Part shown: in pieces, positions 1 through 5,387 of the stretch
How the letters are laid out: each line of letters starts with the position of its first letter
Numbering within the stretch: the stretch's first letter is position 1
NCBI GenBank assembly: GCA_041686915.1
Contig: JAWLDB010000182.1
Location: forward strand, 1-5,399
Reading direction: 5' to 3'
Length of the DNA stretch: 5,399 nt
Source: JAWLDB01 sp041686915
GTDB lineage: Bacteria; Bacillota; UBA994; UBA5500
Notes under the pieces: model-generated
What the model was told of the DNA's origin: nothing
The model's input: the letters and a program-made list of their open reading frames with translations, nothing else
Database searches by the model: none
Made by a program: the position numbers and the translations under genes

Positions 1-35
1 AGCTCTTCGCTCATCTCACCACCACCTTCGTACAT
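1..35 (-). CDS. 5' end of a divergent gene, cut by the window edge
   Basis: On the minus strand an ATG at 35-33 opens a frame that stays open to the window edge, reading MYEGGGEMSEE. An AGGAG Shine-Dalgarno (plus-strand positions 42-46) lies 6 bases upstream, which is ideal spacing and the main support. A second in-frame ATG at 14-12 has no comparable ribosome site. Only 11 codons are visible, so no family can be named. The gene would be transcribed away from the ArsR-type regulator, and the two would share the roughly 145-bp region between them, a common arrangement for regulator/target pairs. I see no convincing minus-strand -35/-10 pair. The call rests only on start plus ribosome site and could be chance. 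Confidence 0.5.
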   Translation of the reverse strand, partial: MYEGGGEMSEE

Positions 36-60
36 AAGACGCTCCTGGCTGTAGAGAAAG

Positions 61-103
61 TTTGCAATTACATGCCCAATTTCGCAAGAAATGTTCATGC
101 AAA
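61..103. repeat. Imperfect inverted repeat upstream of the regulator promoter
   Basis: Arm 61-73 (tttgcaattacat) and arm 91-103 (atgttcatgcaaa) match at 10 of 13 positions as inverted repeats: the outer six and inner four bases pair, with three mismatches between. The right arm ends 4 bases before the -35 hexamer at 108. It lies in the gap between divergent genes, so it could be a protein-binding site for either promoter. That role is inferred; the repeat itself is visible. Confidence 0.4.
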
Positions 104-107
104 CACA

Positions 108-136
108 TTGACTTTCTATCACCATCGAAATATACT
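108..136 (+). promoter_or_regulatory. Sigma-A-type promoter of the ArsR-type regulator gene
   Basis: TTGACT (108-113) and TATACT (131-136) are separated by exactly 17 bases. Each hexamer differs from the TTGACA/TATAAT consensus at one position. Transcription would start near 142-144, about 37-40 bases ahead of the GTG at 181, which leaves room for its ribosome site. The same start point would leave only about 5 bases ahead of the TTG at 148, arguing against that codon as the start. This is the strongest promoter I see in the window. Confidence 0.8.
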
Positions 137-144
137 GATATCAG
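135..144. promoter_or_regulatory. 10-bp perfect palindrome over the -10 and start site (candidate operator)
   Basis: CTGATATCAG at 135-144 equals its own reverse complement. It overlaps the last two bases of the -10 hexamer and the expected transcription start. A repressor bound here would block initiation, so autoregulation by the downstream ArsR-type protein is plausible. ArsR-family operators commonly overlap the promoter and are usually longer inverted repeats than this, so the assignment is only a suggestion. Confidence 0.35.
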
Positions 145-166
145 ACATTGATAAGGCTAACGTTGG

Positions 167-172
167 AAAGGA
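167..172 (+). promoter_or_regulatory. Ribosome binding site that fixes the regulator start at 181
   Basis: AAAGGA within ggaaagga lies 8 bases before the GTG at 181. No ribosome site precedes the in-frame TTG at 148, which also sits almost at the predicted transcription start. GTG 181 is therefore preferred. Confidence 0.65.
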
Positions 173-180
173 CTGATCCC

Positions 181-1221
181 GTGTCCCTACTCAGCAAAGT
201 CACCATTCAGCATAGCACTGCTTACGACCTCATTTCCAGCCTCATTCGGATTAAGAATAACAAGCTCTTCACCCCATCCAAAAGCCCCAACCAGGAAGTT
301 GTAGAGTGGGCAGACCAGGTGTTGGCCGGGTTCCCGGACGAGATGCGCAGGCTGCTGACTGTCTTCTACAGCAAGGACTCGGCCTACGCCATGACCTTGG
401 GTGGTTATGTAGCTAAGTCTGGTGCACCTGACGCCAGGGCACTGCTCGAATACCTGGAAACAGTACCGGCTCAGGATATCCTGTTGCGCTTCCTTTATTA
501 CGGTATTGGCCCTGGTTCCGAAGTCAGCCTTGCGGATGTAGCACGCCTTGTGGAGAACGAAAAGGAAGCTGTGCACTTCATTAACGACCAGCTCTCCTTC
601 CAGGCCCAGGAGAAGTGGCAGATGCTCCAGTTCGTCATGGACCCTGAAGGCATGAAGCGCGATCTGATGCGCCTGATGAGCTGGTATTATGGGAACCACT
701 ATGCCAAGGTAGAGCGCGAGGTTAGAGCTTTTCTAAAAGGGCCGGAGCAGGCTCTGCGCGACCGATTGGATAAGTATGGAGAAGAGTATCTCAGGTTACT
801 GCTCCCAGTAGACTACAGCAAACGTGAGAATAGCAAAATCACCTGCGCCGTCTCGCTCTATTGGGAGACGGGTCAGTTCATCAACATCCTGGACGATGTG
901 TATATTTTCGGCTATCGCTATTTTGAGAAGGTGGAAGGTCAGCACCCAATTCTAGCTGGCATTCAGGTATTCAAGGTGCTCGCCGATGAAACACGCCTGC
1001 ACATCATCCGCCTGTTGGCACAGAGGCCGTGGTATGGTCACGAGTTGGCGCAGCGTTTGAGCATTTCCAACTCAACCATTTCCCATCATATGACCCAACT
1101 CATCTACCAGGGGCTGGCCCGTTCCTACCGAGAGGAAAACCGGGTGTACTTTGAGTTGGTAGAGGGTGAGTTTAAACGGGTCATTAATTCCACTTTGGAC
1201 AACATTCTTGAAGAGGCTTAG
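181..1221 (+). CDS. ArsR-type winged-helix transcriptional regulator with a large N-terminal domain
   Basis: Predicted cytoplasmic DNA-binding protein of 346 residues from GTG 181 (357 from TTG 148). The C-terminal winged helix covers roughly residues 259-332. It starts with FKVLADETRLHIIRLLAQR, the classic ArsR/HTH_20 opening, followed by a recognition-helix region with SISNSTISHHMTQL and a wing around YREENRVYFEL. ArsR repressors are usually about 100-120 residues, so the first 250 or so residues are extra. They look mostly helical and soluble, with no membrane segment; I recall similar long regulators in Bacillales but cannot name the domain with certainty. Only one cysteine is present, in the ITCAV segment, and there is no ELCVCD-type metal site, so cysteine-based metal or arsenite sensing is unlikely. 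The next gene, 76 bases on, is an MFS exporter, so the likely job is ligand-responsive control of that pump and of itself. The ligand cannot be read from sequence. Confidence 0.85.
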   Translation: MSLLSKVTIQHSTAYDLISSLIRIKNNKLFTPSKSPNQEVVEWADQVLAGFPDEMRRLLTVFYSKDSAYAMTLGGYVAKSGAPDARALLEYLETVPAQDILLRFLYYGIGPGSEVSLADVARLVENEKEAVHFINDQLSFQAQEKWQMLQFVMDPEGMKRDLMRLMSWYYGNHYAKVEREVRAFLKGPEQALRDRLDKYGEEYLRLLLPVDYSKRENSKITCAVSLYWETGQFINILDDVYIFGYRYFEKVEGQHPILAGIQVFKVLADETRLHIIRLLAQRPWYGHELAQRLSISNSTISHHMTQLIYQGLARSYREENRVYFELVEGEFKRVINSTLDNILEEA

Positions 1222-1237
1222 AATCGCCTCTTTTTTT
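1211..1237 (+). terminator. Intrinsic terminator-like hairpin enclosing the regulator stop codon
   Basis: AAGAGGC (1211-1217) pairs perfectly with GCCTCTT (1226-1232) around an 8-base loop that contains the TAG stop (1219-1221). The T run covers 1231-1237. A 7-bp stem with a seven-T tract fits a rho-independent terminator or partial terminator. Because ribosomes reaching the stop codon would cover the 5' arm, termination here may depend on translation. The exporter gene downstream is then reached only by read-through or from its own promoter. Confidence 0.65.
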
Positions 1238-1246
1238 GGGAGCATG

Positions 1247-1264
1247 TTTCGATAGCTATCGTAA
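1247..1264. promoter_or_regulatory. Palindrome upstream of the exporter gene (candidate operator)
   Basis: The core CGATAGCTATCG at 1250-1261 is a perfect 12-bp palindrome. The symmetry extends to 18 bases, TTTCGATAGCTATCGTAA, with one mismatched pair. It lies in the 76-bp gap between regulator and exporter, after the T tract and 20 bases before the exporter ribosome site. It is not followed by T residues, so it is not a terminator. The size and place suit a winged-helix regulator site. I found no convincing -35/-10 pair in this gap. Confidence 0.4.
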
Positions 1265-1280
1265 GTTGGTTGATTTAGAT

Positions 1281-1286
1281 GGGAGG
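1281..1286 (+). promoter_or_regulatory. Ribosome binding site that decides the exporter start
   Basis: GGGAGG at 1281-1286 is only 2 bases from the TTG at 1289, too close to serve it. It is 11 bases from the ATG at 1298, which is slightly long but workable. ATG 1298 is therefore chosen. Confidence 0.55.
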
Positions 1287-1297
1287 CATTGGGCTAT

Positions 1298-2554
1298 ATG
1301 CATCAGAAGCTGTTTAGTAAGAATTACGTCCTGCTCTGGTTGGGTCAGGCAGTATCGCAACTCGGAACGGGAGTAGGTTACATCGCCACGCTCTGGTGGG
1401 TACAGAGCACTACCGGATCGGCTCTAGCGCTAGGCACCCTGGCGACGGTATCGAGCTTGGTCGGTCTCACCCTGAGTCCTTTCGCAGGCGTTTTCGTAGA
1501 CCGCTGGAATCGAAAGCACATCATCGTAGTCACAGATATCATCCGAGGCTTAGTCAACTGTCTGCTAGCCTGGGCCATCTGGTCGGGCAGCCTAACCCTT
1601 CCCCTACTCTTCCTGGGAGCGGCGGTAAAGTCGGCTTGTGCCCAGTTCTTTTCACCGGCAGTGATGGCAGCCGTTCCGCAAATAGTGCCCAGCAGGCACC
1701 TGGAGAAAGCGAACTCGCTGCAGCAGATGACCCAGAACATCTCCAGCATGGTTGGCTATGCCCTGGGGGGGTTGCTGGTGGCCGCTTTCGGCATCCCAGC
1801 CCTGCTGCTAATTAACGGTATCGCCTATTTGCTCTCCGCAGTGTCCGAGATGTTCATTTCATTAGAGCCGGTCATGAAGCAAAGCAGACTGAACCTGAAG
1901 AGCTTCTTTGGTGATCTGAGCGGTGGGTTTGCGTACATCAAGCGAGACCAGGTATTGTTTAGCATCATGCAGGTGTTGGTGATTATCAACTTCGCTTTGG
2001 TACCTTTCTCAGTGCTGCTACCTAAACTGGTGGGCGACCATCTGGGTGCCGGCAGCGAAGTACTAGGTTTCATCTCCAGCTCACAGATGGCTGGTATGCT
2101 GCTTGGCGCGCTCGTACTCTCGCTGACACCCTTCGTTAAGAACAACCAGTGGGTGATCAAATGGGGCCTCAGCATTTCAGCTTGTGCCCTGATACTCTCT
2201 CCCTTGGCGCGCGGTATGATGTGGCAGGTGCAACTACTAATCTATGGAGTCTCGGGTGCAGTGTCCGCTATAGTTAACATCTTCTTCTTTTCTACCTTGC
2301 AGAGGAAGATTGATCCTGCTTACATGGGAAAAGTGTTTAGCCTAAATAACGCTATGTCCTTGGGACTACAGCCTTTGTCCAGCGCGCTCAGCGGTTTCTT
2401 GGCTGACCGCTATCCGTTGGCGATGATCTACATCTCGTTCGGTCTGCTAGTGCTAGTGGGGAACGCGAGATTGCTGGCCACGCCAGGGCTAGATGACTAC
2501 TTTGGGTTTAAGGTGCGGGGCAAGACTCTAAGACAGACGGAAGCGGCGGATTAA
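1298..2554 (+). CDS. Major facilitator superfamily drug/siderophore-type exporter (MFS_3, EntS/Mef-like)
   Basis: Integral membrane protein of 418 residues from ATG 1298, the usual size for a 12-helix MFS transporter. It opens with KNYVLLWLGQAVSQLGTGVG, the typical helix 1 of the MFS_3 group that includes enterobactin exporter EntS and macrolide efflux Mef proteins. The cytoplasmic loop between helices 2 and 3 carries MFS motif A as GVFVDRWNRKH at residues 64-74 (conserved G64, D68, R69, R72, K73). The rest is a succession of hydrophobic spans, with a charged central loop near residues 192-215 (EPVMKQSRLNLKSFFGDLSG) dividing the two six-helix halves. Family knowledge predicts proton-coupled efflux of a small molecule; the substrate is unknown. 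It follows the ArsR-type regulator in the same direction, so a regulated efflux pair is likely. No frameshift or missing segment is seen. Confidence 0.88.
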   Translation: MHQKLFSKNYVLLWLGQAVSQLGTGVGYIATLWWVQSTTGSALALGTLATVSSLVGLTLSPFAGVFVDRWNRKHIIVVTDIIRGLVNCLLAWAIWSGSLTLPLLFLGAAVKSACAQFFSPAVMAAVPQIVPSRHLEKANSLQQMTQNISSMVGYALGGLLVAAFGIPALLLINGIAYLLSAVSEMFISLEPVMKQSRLNLKSFFGDLSGGFAYIKRDQVLFSIMQVLVIINFALVPFSVLLPKLVGDHLGAGSEVLGFISSSQMAGMLLGALVLSLTPFVKNNQWVIKWGLSISACALILSPLARGMMWQVQLLIYGVSGAVSAIVNIFFFSTLQRKIDPAYMGKVFSLNNAMSLGLQPLSSALSGFLADRYPLAMIYISFGLLVLVGNARLLATPGLDDYFGFKVRGKTLRQTEAAD

Positions 2555-2557
2555 CGA

Positions 2558-2590
2558 ACTGAGAGGATGGGACTGTCCCATCCTCTCAGT
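2558..2590. terminator. Bidirectional terminator between convergent genes
   Basis: Arms 2558-2573 and 2575-2590 are perfect 16-base reverse complements around a single T at 2574, so the transcript can form a roughly 14-bp stem with a tiny loop. It fills most of the 43-bp gap between the exporter stop (2554) and the adaB stop (2598). Neither side has a long T run: gttcttcc follows on the plus strand, ttcgttaatc on the minus. The symmetry and convergent position still favour shared termination. Confidence 0.8.
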
Positions 2591-2597
2591 GTTCTTC

Positions 2598-3113
2598 CTA
2601 CCGCAAGTTGTGCCCTTCTAGCTCCAGCAACCTGCTCTTCAACTCCAGCCCGCCGGCAAAGCCGACCAGCTTTCCACTCTTGCCGATTACCCGGTGACAG
2701 GGGACTACAACCGGTACCGGGTTCGCGCCATTTGCAGCACCGACTGCCCGCACGGCTTTCGGTCGTCCGATGGACTCGGCGATATCGGCGTATGAACGTG
2801 TCTGACCGAAGGGAATTTGCTGCAGAGCCTGCCAGACCTCACGTTGAAACTGAGTGCCATGCATATCAAGGGGCAGCGTGAACTGACGCAACTCGCCGCA
2901 GAAATAGGCCTGTAGCTGCTCCGCGATGGGGCGAAGCCTGCCATCATCAGCAATCACATTTGCATTTGGCCACCACCGACGCACCCATTGCTCTCGTATA
3001 TCCCGCGGTCTACCGGGAAATGTAAGCTGCGCCAGGCCTCTATCTGTAACTACAGCCCCAAAGACACCCGTGTTTGTTTCTATCTCCCCGATTACGATGT
3101 TACCCTTGTTCAT
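2598..3113 (-). CDS. adaB: Methylated-DNA--[protein]-cysteine S-methyltransferase (O6-alkylguanine-DNA alkyltransferase)
   Basis: A 171-residue cytoplasmic suicide repair protein that removes alkyl groups from O6 of guanine (and O4 of thymine) in DNA by transfer to its own cysteine. The active site PCHRV is at residues 138-142 with acceptor Cys139. Just before it come the DNA-binding helix-turn-helix region IGRPKAVRAVGAANGANPVP (the family's arginine finger is probably R122, the asparagine hinge N131). After it comes GGLELKSRLLELE, with the glutamate that supports the cysteine-histidine network. Residues 1-80 form the poorly conserved N-terminal domain. ATG 3113 is chosen over the longer frame starting at 3212. 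It gives the normal family length, has AGAGGG 6 bases upstream, and begins one base after the adaA stop. The adjacent adaA gene makes the name adaB better than a stand-alone ogt, though biochemically the two are equivalent. Confidence 0.93.
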   Translation of the reverse strand: MNKGNIVIGEIETNTGVFGAVVTDRGLAQLTFPGRPRDIREQWVRRWWPNANVIADDGRLRPIAEQLQAYFCGELRQFTLPLDMHGTQFQREVWQALQQIPFGQTRSYADIAESIGRPKAVRAVGAANGANPVPVVVPCHRVIGKSGKLVGFAGGLELKSRLLELEGHNLR

Positions 3114-3114
3114 G

Positions 3115-3690
3115 CTAATCCCTCTCCCCCAGCTGTTTACGGTATTCACCCGGAGCAACCCCAAACTCCCGCCGAAAAGACTCATATAGAGAACTGGCGC
3201 TCTGGTAACCAACGGCTAGTGCAATGTCCAGGATGGACTGTTCACTATCGAGCAGTAGTTCAGCAGCACGCTCGACTCGATAGTGGCGAATATACTCATT
3301 CAAGCTGTGACCCGTATGCCGACGGAACAGCCGGTTCAAGTGCGAGACGCTGAACCCCACGAAGGATGCTACCAGTGCGGGAGCCGCATTGGGTAAGTCC
3401 TGGTCAATCAGGGATTGTGCCCTGGCAACAATATCTGCTCCATATCGCTCACGCCCACCGTCTACGTCGGAATGGCAACGCTTGCAGGGGCGAAAACCAA
3501 GACTTTCGGCTTCCTCTCTAGTCCGCACAAAGCTTACCGACTCCGGTTTTGGCCTGCGCGCACTGCAGGAAGGAAAACAGTATATTCCGGTGGTGTGCAC
3601 GCAGAAAAAGAACTGCCCATCATAGGCGGCATCACTCTCGTCCACTGCGCGCAGCATCGTCTCCCGCGATAGCCCAGTTGCTTGTTCCAT
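3115..3690 (-). CDS. adaA: Methylphosphotriester-sensing Ada-type regulator with AraC domain (AdaA)
   Basis: A 191-residue protein acting as alkylation sensor and transcription activator. In the known family it accepts a methyl group from DNA phosphotriesters on a zinc-bound cysteine and then activates ada operon promoters. Residues 1-75 form the Ada zinc domain with TTGIYCFPSC and GFRPCKRC. Counting from ATG 3690, the four ligands fall at C38, C42, C69 and C72, the same numbers as in E. coli Ada, with methyl acceptor C38. The opening MEQATGLS also parallels E. coli MKKATCLT. Residues 87-190 hold an AraC-type double helix-turn-helix (SVSHLNRLFRRHTG; then ILDIALAVGYQSASSLYESF and FREFGVAP-type ending). 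The alkyltransferase domain fused on in E. coli Ada is instead the next gene. ATG 3690 is preferred over an upstream start at 3762 because of this alignment and the GGAGG 8 bases before it. The stop is one base from the adaB start, implying coupled translation. Confidence 0.93.
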   Translation of the reverse strand: MEQATGLSRETMLRAVDESDAAYDGQFFFCVHTTGIYCFPSCSARRPKPESVSFVRTREEAESLGFRPCKRCHSDVDGGRERYGADIVARAQSLIDQDLPNAAPALVASFVGFSVSHLNRLFRRHTGHSLNEYIRHYRVERAAELLLDSEQSILDIALAVGYQSASSLYESFRREFGVAPGEYRKQLGERD

Positions 3691-3695
3691 TACTG

Positions 3696-3716
3696 CTCCC
3701 TCCCCACTTCCTCCTA
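3696..3716 (-). promoter_or_regulatory. Double purine-rich ribosome site before adaA
   Basis: Reading the minus strand, AGGAGG (3716-3711 region) is followed by a second GGAGGGAG (3703-3696). The second is properly spaced, with GGAGG 8 bases before the ATG at 3690. The start overlaps an in-frame-shifted TAA as TAATG. The first copy is about 20 bases from the start, too far to serve it. Confidence 0.55.
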
Positions 3717-3786
3717 ATAACCATGGTACCACACGCAGTTCAGATGTACTTCCGGAAAACAAACTTCATATCTCTGGGATCGCGAA

Positions 3787-3813
3787 GGGATGCCCGGCAT
3801 CGCTGAGCATCCC
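3787..3813. repeat. Nested inverted repeats, possible weak terminator after the kinase gene
   Basis: GGGATGC (3787-3793) pairs with GCATCCC (3807-3813). Alternatively GATGCC (3789-3794) pairs with GGCATC (3796-3801), so two exclusive hairpins compete. It lies 33 bases past the kinase stop. No T run follows on the minus strand, so a simple intrinsic terminator is doubtful. Confidence 0.35.
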
Positions 3814-3845
3814 CATTTATCATTTTGTGTGGGTCTGCCGATTAT

Positions 3846-5387
3846 CTACGGCTCAACGGGCAGGCGCATATAGAACGTGGTGCCACTCTCACCGCTCAAC
3901 ACCGAGATAGTCCCGCCATGCATCTCAACTATCTGCTTGGCAATCGCCAGTCCCAACCCTGTTCCCCCAGCCTGTGCGGAACGAGACTTGTCTACGCGGT
4001 AGAAACGTTCAAAGATGTACGGCAGGTCTTCTGCCGGAATGGATGGCCCGAAGTTAGTAACCGCAATCGTCGCCTCATGTCCCGCCTTCTGCATGCTGAC
4101 CCTCAGGTGACCGGCCTCACTACCGTACCTGATGGCATTGGTATACAGGTTATCCAGCACTCTAGCCAGCATGTCCCCATCCGCACTCGCTAGCACCCTC
4201 TCCTCGGGCAGCAGCAACTGCTGCTCCATGTTGCTCTGCTGAAGCAGTGGCACAAACTCGTCTGCTATCTGCCGCAGCAGATCATTCAGGTTGATGGTAG
4301 CCAGCGTGGGAGTCAGTCCGCCATAAGTCAGGCGAGTGAAATCAAACAACTCTTCAATCATTTTCTGCAGGCGTTTCGCCTTCTGATGCGCGATGCCGGT
4401 ATACTGTTGCAGCTGGTCAAACTGGCGGGCGTCAGCAGCGCTCATCAGTTCCAGGTAGCCTATTACTGAGGTTAGCGGGGTTCTTAGATCGTGCGACACG
4501 CTGGTAATCAACTCGCGTTTGGCTTGTTCGGCTCTGCGCTCCTCAGCTAGAGACGTGGCCAGCTGGTTGGCCATCAGGTTGATATTGCTCGCCAACTCAC
4601 CCAGTTCGTCCTTGGAACGGACTGGGATCTGTGCCTCAAGATTTCCGCGGGCGATGCTGCGGACAGCTGTGGAAATCTCTTCTATATACAATGTGATGCG
4701 CCTGGTGAGCAGGAAGAACAAAACGACAAAGATCGTGGCGCCGAGCGTCATCATAGCCGGTACGATGCCAAGTGTGTCGGTAACTCCGTCGGCCATGACA
4801 GCGATACTACGGTACGCGCGCTCGAATAACGTATGGAACAAACCCAGCCGATAGAGCAGCAAGGCAGTTCCGAACATGATGAAAACAGCAAGAACCGAAA
4901 GTACCAGAGTAAGCACAAACAGCAGAATGATGCGCCAGCGCATGCTATGGAACAGCTTGGTCAGATGCTTCCAATCAAACCGCTGCCTGCTCCTGAGCCC
5001 GACATCGTTAGCCCGCAGATTGTAGGCAATGGCGTTCACTACCAAGGCCCCTCCTGCCCAGCCAGCACATAGCCACGCTGCCTGCGTCATGGTGAGCTTC
5101 GACGGGAAAACCCGAAACACCGTATCCCCGTAACCGATTAGTGCAGCAAGGTTGAACAACCATGCCGTCTGGGTGCTGGCGAGGAGCCCTCCGAAAGCAA
5201 ACATAACCCCGAGCAACCCGCTGCCCAGCAGCAGTGAAGGGGCAGCAGCAATTAGGGCAACAAGGAGTCCAGACAACAAAGCGTAACCTGCCAGGCAGAG
5301 CACTGCCTGGTATCTAGAAAGCAGCACGACAGCCATCGGCTCCGGTAGGTACATTAAGGCGCCAGTCGATTTCAGGTTCACAGGCAC
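3846..5387 (-). CDS. Membrane sensor histidine kinase (HAMP-HisKA-HATPase_c, VanS-like core) with extra N-terminal membrane spans
   Basis: A membrane-bound two-component kinase of 513 residues from GTG 5387. Residues about 27-122 hold three or four hydrophobic spans with few charges. A standard sensor follows: TM 152-179, a short outside loop of about 30 residues, TM 209-228, and a HAMP linker 228-280 (with SKDELGELASNINLMANQL). HisKA has SVSHDLRTPLTSVIGYLE with phosphoacceptor His299. The ATPase domain has the N box DNLYTNAIRYG (N413, N417), G1 as TNFGPSIP, F box ERFYRVDKS and G2 GGTGLGLAI at 474-482. All catalytic motifs are intact. The start is uncertain. The frame is open to the window edge and no ribosome site precedes GTG 5387, GTG 5381 or ATG 5354, so the gene may begin outside the window. 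No response regulator is visible; it is probably upstream of the kinase. The short outside loop suggests sensing in or at the membrane, as in cell-envelope stress kinases; this is inference. Confidence 0.9.
   Translation of the reverse strand: MPVNLKSTGALMYLPEPMAVVLLSRYQAVLCLAGYALLSGLLVALIAAAPSLLLGSGLLGVMFAFGGLLASTQTAWLFNLAALIGYGDTVFRVFPSKLTMTQAAWLCAGWAGGALVVNAIAYNLRANDVGLRSRQRFDWKHLTKLFHSMRWRIILLFVLTLVLSVLAVFIMFGTALLLYRLGLFHTLFERAYRSIAVMADGVTDTLGIVPAMMTLGATIFVVLFFLLTRRITLYIEEISTAVRSIARGNLEAQIPVRSKDELGELASNINLMANQLATSLAEERRAEQAKRELITSVSHDLRTPLTSVIGYLELMSAADARQFDQLQQYTGIAHQKAKRLQKMIEELFDFTRLTYGGLTPTLATINLNDLLRQIADEFVPLLQQSNMEQQLLLPEERVLASADGDMLARVLDNLYTNAIRYGSEAGHLRVSMQKAGHEATIAVTNFGPSIPAEDLPYIFERFYRVDKSRSAQAGGTGLGLAIAKQIVEMHGGTISVLSGESGTTFYMRLPVEP
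5291..5310. repeat. Perfect 8-bp hairpin inside the 5' part of the kinase gene
   Basis: CCAGGCAG (5291-5298) and CTGCCTGG (5303-5310) are exact reverse complements around a 4-base loop, and a G-T and a T-A pair can extend the stem. It falls about 80 bases into the kinase coding sequence, over the first membrane span. It may form in the mRNA, but a role is unproven and repetitive Leu/Ala/Gln codons could produce it by chance. Confidence 0.4.

Larger units (their letters stand above)
3691..3845 (-). other. Intergenic region between kinase and adaA
   Basis: This 155-bp gap should hold the end of the kinase transcript and the adaA promoter. Visible structure includes inverted repeats at 3787-3793/3807-3813 and a TTCCGGAA palindrome at 3750-3757. 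Overlapping 8-bp palindromes (accatggt, tggtacca) lie near 3719-3729. I found no convincing -35/-10 pair on the minus strand. That would suit an activator-dependent promoter, as expected for Ada regulation, but absence of a match is weak evidence. Confidence 0.4.

Noticed and set aside
148..180. TTG 148 as start of the ArsR-type regulator
   Set aside because: It would lie about 5 bases from the predicted transcription start with no ribosome site, whereas GTG 181 has AAAGGA 8 bases upstream.
187..699. 170-codon open frame on the minus strand
   Set aside because: It lies wholly antisense to the well-supported regulator gene, with no recognisable motif; it is best read as a shadow frame.
1424..1433. 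10-bp palindrome CTAGCGCTAG within the exporter gene
   Set aside because: It is inside a conserved coding region with no companion site; chance is sufficient.
1396..1815. 139-codon plus-strand frame inside the exporter gene
   Set aside because: Low-complexity, Arg/Ser/Gly/Pro-rich product fully inside the MFS coding region in another frame.
2567..2881. 104-codon plus-strand frame downstream of the exporter
   Set aside because: It begins inside the terminator hairpin and runs antisense to adaB; the product has no family features.
3114..3212. N-terminal extension of AdaB to the GTG at 3212
   Set aside because: It would overlap the end of adaA by about 100 bases, exceeds family length, and ignores the good ribosome site before ATG 3113.
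3691..3762. N-terminal extension of AdaA to 3762
   Set aside because: The added residues run through the ribosome-site region and do not resemble Ada; ATG 3690 aligns with E. coli Ada from residue 1.
3825..4193. 122-codon plus-strand frame at the end of the kinase gene
   Set aside because: Antisense to the HATPase domain with all its motifs; no ribosome site or family features.
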